The position numbers and the translations under genes were made by a program. A DNA stretch of 64,000 nucleotides from Pseudomonas turukhanskensis (GTDB lineage: Bacteria; Pseudomonadota; Gammaproteobacteria; Pseudomonadales; Pseudomonadaceae), in NCBI RefSeq assembly GCF_027922365.1, contig NZ_BSFN01000001.1, positions 633,671-697,670 on the forward strand. The letters run 5' to 3'. The notes under the pieces were generated by a model that was given only the letters and a program-made list of their open reading frames with translations, had not been told where the DNA came from and made no database searches. Of this stretch, positions 55,285 to 64,000 are shown in pieces (position 1 is the stretch's first letter; each line of letters starts with the position of its first letter).

Positions 55285-55986
55285 TTAGCGTACTGAGCGC
55301 AGCGGCGTGGCGAAGCGCGGCAGAACGCGGGCGAGAACTTCGGCGATATAGCCGAGAAACAATGTGCCGAGGGAGCTCTTGTAATGCTGTGGATCGGGGC
55401 TGCCGATGGCCAGCACGCCATGCAGACCCTGATGGCTGAGGGCAACCACGGCGGCTGAACCTACGCTGCCTTGCTCTTCTTCACCAAACAGGAACGCCAG
55501 CTCGTGGCTGCGCAACACGCCGCAGATCGTCTTGCCGTCGGCCAGCAAGCCGCCGATGGCTTGATGGGCTTCGGCAAAACTGACCGAGCGACCGACACCG
55601 GTAGGTGTTTCGCTGAACAGGGTAAGGCTGACAAAGGGCACCTGGAATTCATGGCGCAGGCTGTCTTCGACGGCGCTCACCACTTCTTCCAGCGTATTCG
55701 CGTCCAGCAAGTCGAGGACCAGGCGGCGGGTTTTGTCGAAGAGTCGATCGTTATCGCGGGCGACGTCCATTAGTTGCGAAAGACGGTGGCGCATTTCGAT
55801 GTTGCGCTCGCGCAGCAGCTTGACCTGACGCTCCACCAGCGACACCGATTCCCCGCGCTGATGCGGTATGCGCAGTTCGGGAATCAGCTCGTCGTGGTCA
55901 ACGAAGAACTCCGGGTGGGCGCGCAGGTAGGCGGCCACTGCGTCGGCGTCCAGAGGCGTGCTTGGGTCTTGCTGCTTGTCGGTCAT
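55285..55986 (-). CDS. DUF484 family protein
   Basis: A 233-residue protein with a helical N-terminus ([20 protein letters not shown]) and a GAF-like C-terminal domain (about 90-225, [20 protein letters not shown]). Conserved between dapF and xerC in many proteobacteria; function unknown. Its ATG overlaps the dapF stop (ATGA). Part of the lysA operon. Confidence 0.9.
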   Translation of the reverse strand: MTDKQQDPSTPLDADAVAAYLRAHPEFFVDHDELIPELRIPHQRGESVSLVERQVKLLRERNIEMRHRLSQLMDVARDNDRLFDKTRRLVLDLLDANTLEEVVSAVEDSLRHEFQVPFVSLTLFSETPTGVGRSVSFAEAHQAIGGLLADGKTICGVLRSHELAFLFGEEEQGSVGSAAVVALSHQGLHGVLAIGSPDPQHYKSSLGTLFLGYIAEVLARVLPRFATPLRSVR

Positions 55987-56813
55987 AGGCGAACCTGCCC
56001 TTCATAAACCCGGACAGCGGGTCCGGTCATCATTACGGGGTGCCCCGGGCCTGCCCATTCGATAAACAGGCGACCGCCAGGCAGTTCGAGTTGCAGGGGG
56101 GAATCCATCCAGCCTTGGCTGATGGCCGCGACAGCCGCCGCGCAGGCGCCGGTACCGCAGGCCTGGGTTTCCCCGGCGCCGCGCTCCCAGACGCGCAGCT
56201 TGGCATGCTGGCGGTCGAGCACTTGCACAAAACCGACGTTCACGCGCTGTGGAAAACGCGGGTGATGTTCCAGCACAGGCCCCAGCGTGTGCACGGGGGC
56301 AGTGCTGACATCGTCAACGCGCAATACGGCATGCGGGTTGCCCATCGATACCGCAGCCAGCGCTATCGTCGTGCCGTTTACGTCGACGTCATAACTCAGT
56401 GCCTGGCTGTCGGCCTGGAATGGAATGCGTGCCGGCTCCAGGATCGGCGCGCCCATGTTGACGCTGATCTGGCCGTCGGCGCGTACATCCAGTTCGATGA
56501 TGCCGCCGGTGGTTTCCACGCGAATCTGACGCTTCATGGTCAGGCGTTTGTCCAGCACGAAGCGGGCAAAGCAGCGGGCGCCGTTGCCGCATTGCTCCAC
56601 TTCCGAGCCGTCGGAGTTAAAGATGCGGTAGCGAAAGTCCACGTCCGGATTGGTCGGCGGCTCCACCAGCAGCAGTTGGTCGAAACCGACGCCGGTGTGG
56701 CGGTCGCCCCATTGTTTGGCGTGCTTGGGCAGGATGTGCGCGTGCTGACTGACCAGGTCGAGGACCATGAAGTCATTGCCAAGCCCGTGCATTTTGGTGA
56801 ATCGCAGCAGCAT
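55983..56813 (-). CDS. dapF: Diaminopimelate epimerase
   Basis: A 276-residue epimerase that interconverts LL- and meso-diaminopimelate. Catalytic cysteines are Cys75 in EQCGNGARC and Cys219 in [11 protein letters not shown]. The ATG at 56813 lies 5 bases after the lysA stop and begins [14 protein letters not shown]; upstream in-frame sequence belongs to lysA antisense-free coding overlap and is unsupported. Cytosolic; step before LysA in lysine and peptidoglycan precursor synthesis. Confidence 0.96.
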   Translation of the reverse strand: MLLRFTKMHGLGNDFMVLDLVSQHAHILPKHAKQWGDRHTGVGFDQLLLVEPPTNPDVDFRYRIFNSDGSEVEQCGNGARCFARFVLDKRLTMKRQIRVETTGGIIELDVRADGQISVNMGAPILEPARIPFQADSQALSYDVDVNGTTIALAAVSMGNPHAVLRVDDVSTAPVHTLGPVLEHHPRFPQRVNVGFVQVLDRQHAKLRVWERGAGETQACGTGACAAAVAAISQGWMDSPLQLELPGGRLFIEWAGPGHPVMMTGPAVRVYEGQVRL

Positions 56814-56818
56814 GACCG

Positions 56819-58066
56819 TTACTCCGGCAGCAGGCTTTCGCCAGCATAGAGTTCTTGCACGGTCTCGCGGCGACGCACTTCGTAAGCCTGTTCGCCGTCG
56901 ACCAGCACTTCGGCGCAACGGCCACGGGTGTTGTAGTTGGAGCTCATGGCAAAACCATAGGCGCCAGCTGAACACACCGCCAGCAAATCACCTTCTTCCA
57001 GCGCCAGTTCACGACCTTTGGCCAGGAAGTCGCCGGTTTCGCAGATCGGCCCGACGATGTCGTATGCGCGCGCAGCGCCTTCACGGGGCTGCACCGGCAC
57101 CACGTCCATCCATGCTTGATAAAGGGCAGGGCGGATCAGGTCATTCATGGCCGCATCGACGATGGCAAAGTCTTTGTGTTCGGTGTGTTTGAGGTACTCG
57201 ACCTGCGTCAACAACACGCCGCCGTTGGCGACGATGTAGCGGCCCGGCTCGAACACCAGCTTCAGGTCGCGGCCGGCGGTACGCTCACGCACGGCCTTGA
57301 TGTAGTCGCTGACCAGCGGCGGGGTTTCGTCTTTGTAACGCACGCCCACACCACCACCCAGATCGAGGTGGTGAATCTGGATGCCGCGCGCCGAAAGGCG
57401 GTCAATCAGCGCCAGCAGGCGGTCGAGCGCATCGAGAAACGGCGGCAGGCTGGTGAGCTGAGAACCGATATGGCAGTCCACACCGAGCACCTTCAGGTTG
57501 GGCAGCTCGGCGGCGCGGGCGTACACCGCTTCGGCATCGGCAATGGCGATACCGAACTTGTTTTCTTTGAGGCCGGTGGAGATGTACGGGTGGGTACCGG
57601 CATCCACGTCGGGGTTCACGCGCAGGGAGATCGGTGCGATCACATCCTGTTCGGCGGCCACCAGTTGCAGGCGTTCCAGCTCGTCCGTGGACTCGACGTT
57701 AAAGCAGTGCACGCCCACTTCCAGGGCGCGGCGCATGTCGTCACGGCTTTTACCAACGCCGGAGAACACGATTTTGCCGGGCTCGCCACCGGCGGCCAGC
57801 ACACGTTCCAGCTCGCCTGCCGACACGATATCGAAACCGGCGCCCAGACGGGCCAGCAGGTTCAGAACGGCCAGGTTGGAGTTGGCCTTGACCGCGTAGC
57901 AAACCAGATGCGCTACGCCCTGCAAGGCGTCGGCGTAGGCGTTGAATTGCGCACTGATATGCGCCCGCGAGTAAACGTAGGTGGGTGTTCCAAAACGCTC
58001 GGCAATGGCGGACAACGCCACACCCTCCGCAAACAGTTCGCCTGTGCGGTAATTGAAGGCGTGCAT
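56819..58066 (-). CDS. lysA: Diaminopimelate decarboxylase
   Basis: A 415-residue PLP enzyme converting meso-diaminopimelate to lysine. PLP lysine is Lys60 in [12 protein letters not shown], and HIGSQL plus [15 protein letters not shown] with the catalytic Cys are intact. GGAGGCGGT precedes the ATG. LptM gene is just upstream (9 bases) and dapF downstream; typical gene order. Confidence 0.96.
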   Translation of the reverse strand: MHAFNYRTGELFAEGVALSAIAERFGTPTYVYSRAHISAQFNAYADALQGVAHLVCYAVKANSNLAVLNLLARLGAGFDIVSAGELERVLAAGGEPGKIVFSGVGKSRDDMRRALEVGVHCFNVESTDELERLQLVAAEQDVIAPISLRVNPDVDAGTHPYISTGLKENKFGIAIADAEAVYARAAELPNLKVLGVDCHIGSQLTSLPPFLDALDRLLALIDRLSARGIQIHHLDLGGGVGVRYKDETPPLVSDYIKAVRERTAGRDLKLVFEPGRYIVANGGVLLTQVEYLKHTEHKDFAIVDAAMNDLIRPALYQAWMDVVPVQPREGAARAYDIVGPICETGDFLAKGRELALEEGDLLAVCSAGAYGFAMSSNYNTRGRCAEVLVDGEQAYEVRRRETVQELYAGESLLPE

Positions 58067-58075
58067 ACCGCCTCC

Positions 58076-58201
58076 TTAGTGGGTGTGTTCAGCGGAAGGT
58101 TGATCTTCGCCTGGCAGGTACAGCGGGCCTTTCTGGCCACAGCCGCTAAGCAGAGACGAAATGGCGACGAGCGCGATAAGGGCAGTCAGTAGCCGCTTCA
58201 T
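58076..58201 (-). CDS. lptM: Small lipoprotein LptM (LppL/YifL)
   Basis: A 41-residue lipoprotein: signal MKRLLTALIALVAISSLLSG with Cys20 in the lipobox LLSGC, then CGQKGPLYLPGED, the conserved LptM core. In E. coli LptM binds LptD and promotes its oxidative maturation at the outer membrane. It lies upstream of lysA, as in most gammaproteobacteria. AAGGAACCCGCC precedes the ATG. Confidence 0.92.
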   Translation of the reverse strand: MKRLLTALIALVAISSLLSGCGQKGPLYLPGEDQPSAEHTH

Positions 58202-58361
58202 GGCGGGTTCCTTGTAAAAGCAGTGATTGGGCCCGAGTATACCGGCCCCCCGGCGCCTTGCCTATGCGCCAGCCCCATCTACCGGGGCTCCCGTGCGGCG
58301 GGCGCTGGCGCTATCGTATGGGGCCATGCCGCCACCCTTTGAGACCGGATCAGGAGCTTCG

Positions 58362-59399
58362 ATGGATACGTCACCGCCGCTGGCAGGCTCGGTCTCGGTC
58401 GCCTATTTACAGGGCCTGTTGGACTATCTCCAGCGCCAGGGCGTGGCCGTTCCGACGCTGCTTGAACAGCTGCAACTGAGCCCCGAACTGCTGGCTCAGC
58501 GTGATCAGCGGGTGGCGGCGTCGGTGTACCTGGAATTGATGGCGCGGGGCGTCGCGCTTAGCGGTGATGAGTTTTTCGGCCTGCACCTGGGCGAAGCGGT
58601 GCGGCCGGGTTACTACGGCGTGCTCGGCTACCTGCTGATGAGTTGCGCCACGTTGGGCGATGCGCTGCACCGCCAGGCGCGTTACGCGACGTTGGTCGGC
58701 AGCCTGGGGCAGGTGGATCTGGCCGACGAGCCGGACAAGCCGGGCCGCGAGCCGCAAGTGGCGCACAGTTGGCAACCGTTGCTGGCGCAGCAGCAACGCC
58801 ACCTGAGCGAAGAAACGCTCGCGGGCTGGACCACCTTCGGCCACTGGATCAGTGGGCTGGATATTCCGCCTACCGAAGTGCGCTTCCAGCACCCAGCCCC
58901 CGCTGATACCGGCGAATACCAGCGCATCTTTCGCTGCCCGGTACTGTTTTCCCAAGCCGATAACGCCCTGGTTTTCCCCAAACGGTTGCTGCAGGCGCCG
59001 CTCGGTCAGGCCGATGCGCAGGTGCGGCAGATGCTCGATGGGTATGCCGACCGCCTGCTCAGTGAGCTGCGCCAAGGCCAGCAAGTGCTGGACCGCGCGC
59101 GCGTGGAACTGGCCCGGCAACTGGCCGACGAGGGGCCCGACCTGGAGCGTCTGGCCCAGGCGTTGGCGCTTAGCCCGCGCACCTTGCAGCGCCGTCTGCG
59201 CGAGACCGGGTTATCATTCAGCCAGCTTGTCGATGAAACCCGGCAGCAATTGGTGCTGCATTATTTGCGCGACCCGACGCTGGAACTCGCCGACATCGCT
59301 TTTTTCGTCGGTTTTAGCGAAGCCGGTTCACTGGCCCGCGCGTTCCGCCGCTGGACCGGTCAGAGCCCCGCCGAGTACCGCCGTACGCTGCTGGGTTAA
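58362..59399 (+). CDS. AraC-family transcriptional regulator, OruR-like
   Basis: A 345-residue regulator with an N-terminal arabinose-binding-like domain of the PF12625 type (about 15-200; LQGLLDYLQRQGVAVPTLLE) and a C-terminal AraC HTH (about 255-340, LAQALALSPRTLQRRLRETG and VGFSEAGSLARAFRRWTG). ATG at 58362 follows AGGAG at seven bases. Divergent from lptM. This group includes OruR and VirF-like ornithine or virulence regulators; effector unknown. Confidence 0.88.
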   Translation: MDTSPPLAGSVSVAYLQGLLDYLQRQGVAVPTLLEQLQLSPELLAQRDQRVAASVYLELMARGVALSGDEFFGLHLGEAVRPGYYGVLGYLLMSCATLGDALHRQARYATLVGSLGQVDLADEPDKPGREPQVAHSWQPLLAQQQRHLSEETLAGWTTFGHWISGLDIPPTEVRFQHPAPADTGEYQRIFRCPVLFSQADNALVFPKRLLQAPLGQADAQVRQMLDGYADRLLSELRQGQQVLDRARVELARQLADEGPDLERLAQALALSPRTLQRRLRETGLSFSQLVDETRQQLVLHYLRDPTLELADIAFFVGFSEAGSLARAFRRWTGQSPAEYRRTLLG

Positions 59400-59470
59400 A
59401 GTCGCCGATACACATGAAAGCAACGCACCCTTGAGTGACGCTGCCCTATTTTTTGCCTGAGGTGCCCGTT

Positions 59471-59803
59471 ATGAGTTTGACCGAAGCGCGTTTTCACGAC
59501 CTGGTGGATGCCACCCAGGAATCGGTAGAAGACATTTTCGATGACAGCGGCCTGGACCTTGATCTGGAAAATTCCGCCGGCATCCTAACCGTACGCTTTG
59601 CCAACGGCACACAGCTGATCCTCAGCCGTCAGGTGCCCATTCGCCAGCTCTGGGTGGCGGCGCGCTCCGGCGGTTTCCACTTTGATTATGACAGCGCCAG
59701 CAACCGCTGGATCTGCGATACCAGTGACGAACTGTTGGGCGAGATGCTTGCCCGCATCACCCTGGAGCAAGCGGAAGAGGCGATCGAGTTCGATGAGCTC
59801 TGA
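59471..59803 (+). CDS. cyaY: Frataxin-like iron donor CyaY
   Basis: A 110-residue CyaY protein that regulates Fe-S cluster assembly. The acidic first helix (ARFHDLVDATQESVEDIFDD) and the strand QLILSRQVPIRQLWVAARSG followed by GFHFDYDSASNRWICD are family signatures. The ATG at 59471 has GAGGTGCCCGTT upstream; an in-frame ATG at 59435 is less likely. Its end overlaps the next gene by 11 bases. Position near lysA and cyaA is ancestral. Confidence 0.94.
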   Translation: MSLTEARFHDLVDATQESVEDIFDDSGLDLDLENSAGILTVRFANGTQLILSRQVPIRQLWVAARSGGFHFDYDSASNRWICDTSDELLGEMLARITLEQAEEAIEFDEL

Positions 59804-60038
59804 AAGCCCAGCCTCCTGCGCCGTTCTGTTTGAGCCGGTGGCCGGAACCGTAGCACCGCCTGAAGATATCGTGCTGTCCCCCTGCCGCCGCGAATGCTGC
59901 CTTGATGACGAGGATGTGTGCGTAGGGTGTGGGCGCCTGCTATCGGAAATCCGAGAATGGAAAGCCGCCGACAGCCCGCGTCGCCGGGCCATTATCGAGC
60001 TGGCGCAGGCGCGGGTTAAGCCTTCACCTTTCAGGTAA
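59793..60038 (+). CDS. DUF1289 domain protein
   Basis: An 81-residue protein with the DUF1289 cysteine cluster (SPCRRECCLDDEDVCVGCGR, about 33-52) then LSEIREWKAADSPRRRAI. Four or more cysteines suggest a metal site; function unknown. ATG at 59793 lies in the cyaY 3' end, so it is coupled to it. The N-terminal 25 residues vary among relatives. Confidence 0.85.
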   Translation: MSSESPASCAVLFEPVAGTVAPPEDIVLSPCRRECCLDDEDVCVGCGRLLSEIREWKAADSPRRRAIIELAQARVKPSPFR

Positions 60039-60116
60039 CGACCAGTAGCGAGCGACCGCTAGCCACTGTGCAGTGCAAGGCTGTTTTCAACGCCGCTTAA
60101 CCCAGTGCAGATGCTT

Positions 60117-60214
60117 TCAGAGTTGACCAAGTAGTCATGTCTTGTGCTACGGTCGCCCCAGCCTTACTCGAATGAGGCACCTGCAAACCCCGGCTCCGGT
60201 CGGGGTTTTTCTTT
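60117..60214 (+). ncRNA. Possible short terminated RNA upstream of rnk
   Basis: TTGACC at 60123 with an imperfect -10 (GCTACG, 17 bases later) is followed by about 60 bases without an open frame and a perfect terminator ending at 60214. Because a terminator stands between a promoter-like sequence and the rnk ATG, this may be an sRNA or a transcription attenuator for rnk; the -10 is weak. Confidence 0.35.
60186..60214 (+). terminator. Intrinsic terminator upstream of rnk
   Basis: AACCCCG GCTCCGGT CGGGGTT TTTCTTT; seven-base stem and T-run, 147 bases after the DUF1289 gene and 45 bases before the rnk start. Confidence 0.85.
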
Positions 60215-60259
60215 ATTGCCGCCTGGGATTTACCGCCCACCGAATATGAGTGCCGAGCC

Positions 60260-60664
60260 ATGAATGCTCCTGCCATCACCATTACCCGTCTCGACCTGCA
60301 ACGCCTGGAACGCCTGCTCGACAGCCTGGAAGACTTTGGCCCTGGTGCCCAGGCGCTGGAGGCCGAACTGGCGCGTGCCCAGGTGGTGGGCCATGACGAA
60401 GTGCCAGCCGGTGTGGTGACGATGAATTCGCGGGTAGTGTGCCGCGAGGAAAGCAGCGGCAAGGAGTACCACCTGACGCTGGTGTACCCCGACGATGCCG
60501 GCAGCGAGGGCACGGTATCGATTCTGGCCCCGGTGGGCAGCGCCTTGCTGGGGCTGTCGGTGGGGCAGCATATCGATTGGCCGACGCCGGCTGGCAAGCT
60601 GATTCAGCTGACGCTGTTGGCAGTCGAGTATCAACCGGAGGCGGCCGGAGCCTATAGCCTCTGA
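60260..60664 (+). CDS. rnk: Nucleoside diphosphate kinase regulator Rnk
   Basis: A 134-residue Rnk protein, a GreA/B-fold RNA polymerase-binding factor: N-terminal short coiled coil (about 9-40) and C-terminal FKBP-like domain (GKEYHLTLVYPDDAGSEGTV, ILAPVGSALLGLSVGQHIDW). In P. aeruginosa it affects Ndk levels and alginate. No strong Shine-Dalgarno; the ATG at 60260 gives the family start. In the order cyaY-rnk-cyaA of Pseudomonas. Confidence 0.93.
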   Translation: MNAPAITITRLDLQRLERLLDSLEDFGPGAQALEAELARAQVVGHDEVPAGVVTMNSRVVCREESSGKEYHLTLVYPDDAGSEGTVSILAPVGSALLGLSVGQHIDWPTPAGKLIQLTLLAVEYQPEAAGAYSL

Positions 60665-60714
60665 TCGGCGAGCGCTTATAAAGTAGGGGTTCATTTATTG
60701 GCAAGGAGGCCGCA

Positions 60715-61515
60715 ATGCCCAGCCTACCGATGTACTTCCCACCCACGTTTTCCCTTCCTCAGGCGTTGCTCTGTGCCCAACTGGTCAACTGCGCGTATCT
60801 GCAGTACGACCAGTGGGTGACGCAAGGCAAACCGCGCAAGCCGCAAGCCTTTACCTGGCAACTGCCAACCCTGGAGGGCTGGCAGTTTTCCGCGCCGGTG
60901 TGGAGCGTGCTCAGCGAGCTACATTTTCTCAATGAATCGGAACCCTTCGGGTTTGCCGCCCGCGACCCCCAAGGGGCTGTGTACCTGGTATTTCGCGGCA
61001 CCGACACGGCGCAAGACTGGCTCGATGACCTGGAACTGAAGCAACGCAGTTACCCTTGGTTAACCGATGTTGGCCTGGTGCATGACGGCTTTCTCCGTCT
61101 TTACACCTCGTTGCGTGATCTGGCCTTGCAGGTTGTCGACGACCTGCGTCCCGAAGGTCCGTTGTGGGTCTGCGGCCACAGCCTGGGCAGCAGCCTGTCG
61201 AGCCTGGCAGTTGTGGACATGCGTGAACGCTGGCCGGGCCTGAGCCTTCAGCACTATAACTTCGCCAGCCCGCGGCTGGCATCGCCGGCTTTTGCCGGAT
61301 ATTACAACGCGCTGGGCGTGCCGACTTTCCGTGTGGTGAACGACAGCGATCTGGTGCCGCAGATGCCGCCGGGAGTCAGTGACAACTGGCTGTATCAGCA
61401 CCTGGGCCAGGCCATTACCTTTACTGCGAGCTACGCCAGCGTGGCCGGCGACCATAGCCTGGCTGACTGCTACCTGTATGCGCTGAACAATCCGCAGGCG
61501 CCGATGCGCACCTGA
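60715..61515 (+). CDS. Class 3-like lipase (alpha/beta hydrolase)
   Basis: A 266-residue lipase-family protein. The nucleophile elbow GHSLG gives Ser156, with Asp212 (NDSDLVPQMP) and His247 (AGDHSLADCYLYAL) as a plausible triad; VYLVFRGTDTAQDWLDDL is the oxyanion strand. It lacks a signal peptide, so it is probably cytoplasmic or membrane-associated. AAGGAGG five bases before the ATG is a very strong RBS. Convergent with cyaA by 7 bases. Confidence 0.88.
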   Translation: MPSLPMYFPPTFSLPQALLCAQLVNCAYLQYDQWVTQGKPRKPQAFTWQLPTLEGWQFSAPVWSVLSELHFLNESEPFGFAARDPQGAVYLVFRGTDTAQDWLDDLELKQRSYPWLTDVGLVHDGFLRLYTSLRDLALQVVDDLRPEGPLWVCGHSLGSSLSSLAVVDMRERWPGLSLQHYNFASPRLASPAFAGYYNALGVPTFRVVNDSDLVPQMPPGVSDNWLYQHLGQAITFTASYASVAGDHSLADCYLYALNNPQAPMRT

Positions 61516-61522
61516 CGGCGGC

Positions 61523-64000
61523 TTAGGCCCGCTGCAAGGCGTTATTCAACGCCGCTTCCAGCCGAGTTTTGTAGCGCAGGTAATGAATGGTCTGGGTCTG
61601 GCTTTCGCCCAGCACGCGCGAGAGGTCCAGGTCAGTGATGTAGCAGGGGTAACGCTCATGGCCGCTACGTTGCGAGAGAATGTGGCGGGCCACGGCACTG
61701 AACAGTTCGTTGCCATATTCCAGCTCGGAAAACTCTCGATGGTTACAGAACAGGCTGACGTGCACGCGTCCCTGCTCTGCCGGTTCAACGATGGCCTGCA
61801 CATCATAGAACGGGTGGCTGACCGCCGACTGCGGCGGCGCCCGGCGCTCCAGAAACTGCGCACGCGAGGGCGCCGGTGGCAGCACTTCGTAGTAGAGAAT
61901 TTCCAGCGCGTCGGTTTGGCTGAGGTCGGCATCGAGCGGCAGCTGGGCATTGCGTCGGTAAAACACCGACTGCAGAAAGCGCTGCAGCGGGGTGAGCAGG
62001 CTTTGTTCGTCGCGGTACGGCAAGCGTTGCCGCCACAAGGCATTGCGCTCATCCAGCACCGTCAATTCGGCGGTTTCTTCCTGCAAACGGTAGAACACCT
62101 GAATGCAGTTGGGCCGGCCCAGCGGCAGAATCAGCGCCAGGTCTTCGCCTTCCAAAGCATGACGGTCCAGGTGCAGCGCGCTGTAGCTGGACTGCTCATT
62201 ACCCAGTTGTTCGAGCAATGCCGGCAGGTTGTTCAGCGCCACATGGTCGACATGCCCCGGCGTCAGTTGCAGCACGTGATACTGCTGTTGAATCTGCACC
62301 AGATAGCGCTGCCCGCGCTCGCCCACAAAGTGGGAAAGGATGTCGCGGAACAACTCTTCCACTCGCTCGGCAATGGCCTGGGCGCGGTTGCGGCAGAAGC
62401 AGCGCACTTTCAGGGTCGGCAATTTGCCGCCGGCTGGCAGGCTGTTGAGGAAATCACGCAGGCAGTCGAGCAGGGCATGAGGCCCGTCGTAGCGGCTGAC
62501 CGACAACTCGTTCCAGCTGTTGAGGCTGACCTGATCGAGGGTCAGCACCAGGTTCTCGCGCACTCCCGAGTAGCCCAGCGAGTCGGTGCGGCCGGTAGTC
62601 ATGTGCACATTGAGCTGGCTGTGCTGCTTGAGCGGGTCGATGCCGACGTTGACCAGCAGCAGCACTTCACTCGGCGCGCTGCTGTGCAGCAAGGCATCTT
62701 CACTGACGGCGGGCAGCGGAAGCGGCACGGCCTGTTGCAGGCTGCTGAGCAGATTGGCCAGTTCGAAGTCGGTGAGGTCGCTTTCGCCCGGGTGCAGGGC
62801 GATGCGTGTGCTGCTGTCGATTACGCCGTTACGGTGACACCAGGCCAGCAGTTCGATCAGCTCTCGGGCCCGTTTCAGTGGGGCGAAGTCGCGCCATTCC
62901 TGGCCGCTGATGCTGCCGTTGTACAACGCCCACTGGCTGTCGTCTTTGCCATCGGTGTTGGCATTGAACACCAGGGTCAGGTTGTCTTCGGCCAGGTCCG
63001 GGGCGATGCCCGGGTTAATAAATTCGATCTTGCCGGCCTTGCGCTCGAACGCGGCGTACAGGCGCCGGCCCAGCACGCCGAGGTCGCGGCTGTTGAGCGA
63101 GCTGGCGGCCTGCTGGGTGCGGGCAAACTGCGAGAGAAAACGGTAGCTGTAGGTCAGCTCGTTCACCAATACCCGGCGCTCGGCGCTGACCTGGCGCACT
63201 TTCCACTGGCTGCGGCTATCGAGCATCGCCAGTTGCCGATGCTGCCAGCCCCAGCCGGCGGTGAGCTTTTCCAACAGCAAGCGCTGCCAGCTCTTGCGCC
63301 GGTTGCGCGGCGGGGTACTGATTTTTTTGTTCACCTTGAGGTACAGGCAGCGGCGGATCAACTCCAGGCGCTCGGTCTCGCCGCGCCCGCTCAGGTATTC
63401 CTCCAGGCGGCGGTACACCACCACGTAAGGGTCCAGTTCATCGAGGTCCAATTGATTGCTGAACACCGCTTGCTTGAAGCGCAGGCTCAGGCATTCGACG
63501 TGAGGGTGCTCGCTGGCATACACCTCAGTGAGCAGCAGTTTGAGCGCCGATTTGTACGGCGACTCGATGCCCTTGAACAGCTGCCACATGCCGGCGCCAA
63601 TAAATTCACCGGGCGGAATGGTGGCCAGGTGGCCGAGGTCGAGCACTTCATCGGCGCGGATAAACCGTTTGCTCAACAGCTGATGGGTGTACTCGGCGTA
63701 GCGTTTCTCTTCATACACCGGCACCAGCCACCACAGCGGCGTGCGCCCGGCCAGCCAGATCGCGGTGCGGTAGAACTCGTCCAGCAGCAGGTAATGCTGG
63801 GTGGTGCCGCAATCGTCGGACGTCAGCTGGGCTTCGCGATCGCCAACGGTAAAGCGTGCCGGATCAATCAGAAAGAAATGCGCTTCGGCGCCCTGCGTCG
63901 CGGCCCAGGCCTCCAGCAGCGCGCATTTGCGGGTCAGTTCCTGCACCTCCTGTGCGCTGAGGTTGGGCGCGTGGCACACCCACACGTCCATATCGCTTTG
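61523..64000 (-). CDS. cyaA: Class I adenylate cyclase, partial at right edge
   Basis: The C-terminal 826 codons or so of class I adenylate cyclase; the gene runs off the right edge. The visible start region reads QSDMDVWVCHAPN, matching the SDLDVWVCH catalytic-region motif that normally lies about 100 residues in, so the N-terminus is missing and the ATG at 63991 is internal. cAMP from CyaA supports Vfr regulation in P. aeruginosa. The long C-terminal regulatory half is intact. Confidence 0.95.
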   Translation of the reverse strand, partial: QSDMDVWVCHAPNLSAQEVQELTRKCALLEAWAATQGAEAHFFLIDPARFTVGDREAQLTSDDCGTTQHYLLLDEFYRTAIWLAGRTPLWWLVPVYEEKRYAEYTHQLLSKRFIRADEVLDLGHLATIPPGEFIGAGMWQLFKGIESPYKSALKLLLTEVYASEHPHVECLSLRFKQAVFSNQLDLDELDPYVVVYRRLEEYLSGRGETERLELIRRCLYLKVNKKISTPPRNRRKSWQRLLLEKLTAGWGWQHRQLAMLDSRSQWKVRQVSAERRVLVNELTYSYRFLSQFARTQQAASSLNSRDLGVLGRRLYAAFERKAGKIEFINPGIAPDLAEDNLTLVFNANTDGKDDSQWALYNGSISGQEWRDFAPLKRARELIELLAWCHRNGVIDSSTRIALHPGESDLTDFELANLLSSLQQAVPLPLPAVSEDALLHSSAPSEVLLLVNVGIDPLKQHSQLNVHMTTGRTDSLGYSGVRENLVLTLDQVSLNSWNELSVSRYDGPHALLDCLRDFLNSLPAGGKLPTLKVRCFCRNRAQAIAERVEELFRDILSHFVGERGQRYLVQIQQQYHVLQLTPGHVDHVALNNLPALLEQLGNEQSSYSALHLDRHALEGEDLALILPLGRPNCIQVFYRLQEETAELTVLDERNALWRQRLPYRDEQSLLTPLQRFLQSVFYRRNAQLPLDADLSQTDALEILYYEVLPPAPSRAQFLERRAPPQSAVSHPFYDVQAIVEPAEQGRVHVSLFCNHREFSELEYGNELFSAVARHILSQRSGHERYPCYITDLDLSRVLGESQTQTIHYLRYKTRLEAALNNALQRA

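Overview
The window is one continuous stretch of a Pseudomonas-type gammaproteobacterial chromosome. This rests on GC-rich coding sequence, genes almost end to end, several Pseudomonas hallmark genes (PauR-type regulator, DadR-dadA-ridA-dadX cluster, SutA, rnk, class I cyaA, glnK-amtB) and REPIN-type hairpins of the GTAGGAGCGAGCTTGCTCGCGAA kind. Roughly 60 protein genes can be supported. I saw no rRNA, tRNA, CRISPR array, insertion sequence or prophage. Both ends are cut: an AGGAG ribosome binding site at the left edge belongs to a gene starting just outside, and cyaA at the right edge lacks its N-terminus.

Layout. 0.2-5.6 kb: an MtlR-like AraC activator, a self-inhibited Fic protein, a SplB-like radical SAM protein, and a bile-acid-type transporter divergent from its own AraC regulator. 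5.7-18.6 kb: prlC with two small partners, gamma carbonic anhydrase, an SDR/LysR pair, a HAD phosphatase, a lipoprotein metallopeptidase, two paralogous small lipoproteins, a cation/proton antiporter, OsmC, a luciferase-like oxidoreductase, dodecin and a YqjD-like membrane-anchored protein. The part around prlC follows, as I remember it, the PA0064-PA0069 neighbourhood of P. aeruginosa PAO1. 18.7-24.3 kb: a glycosyltransferase and a Fur-box-preceded sigma factor / FecR / TonB-receptor signalling cassette.

24.4-36.5 kb is an amine and amino-acid catabolism region: cupin, KauB/PauC aldehyde dehydrogenase, MFS carrier, a MocR regulator divergent from a DUF1127 peptide, a PuuB-like amine oxidase, then DadR, dadA, RidA, dadX and PauR. 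36.1-50.3 kb: cytochrome c5, a large CoA hydrolase/transferase, xpt, rep, an EAL phosphodiesterase with an altered GGDEF motif, a MATE pump, LysR, a chemoreceptor, a SymE-like protein, YifB/ComM and UbiK. 50.3-64 kb: glnK-amtB with a sigma-54 promoter and two NtrC-like sites, YjbQ, SutA, the tightly coupled lptM-lysA-dapF-DUF484-xerC-HAD operon, an OruR-like regulator, cyaY-DUF1289, rnk, a lipase and cyaA. From 24 kb onward gene order resembles PAO1 PA5312 down to PA5272 (from memory, not searched).

The most distinctive feature is how short palindromic repeats sit on gene ends. All three copies of a GTAGGGCGAATA element provide the TAG stop of the gene they abut, and two other repeat families encode the last residues and stop of an MFS carrier and a CoA hydrolase. 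Other items to check are a three-hairpin RNA candidate after kauB, a possible short terminated RNA ahead of rnk, the inverted CCATACAGAT operator between mocR and the DUF1127 gene, the SymE-like gene and the Fic gene with TCGGAT repeats at its promoter. I did not find a clear, wholly new multi-gene system.
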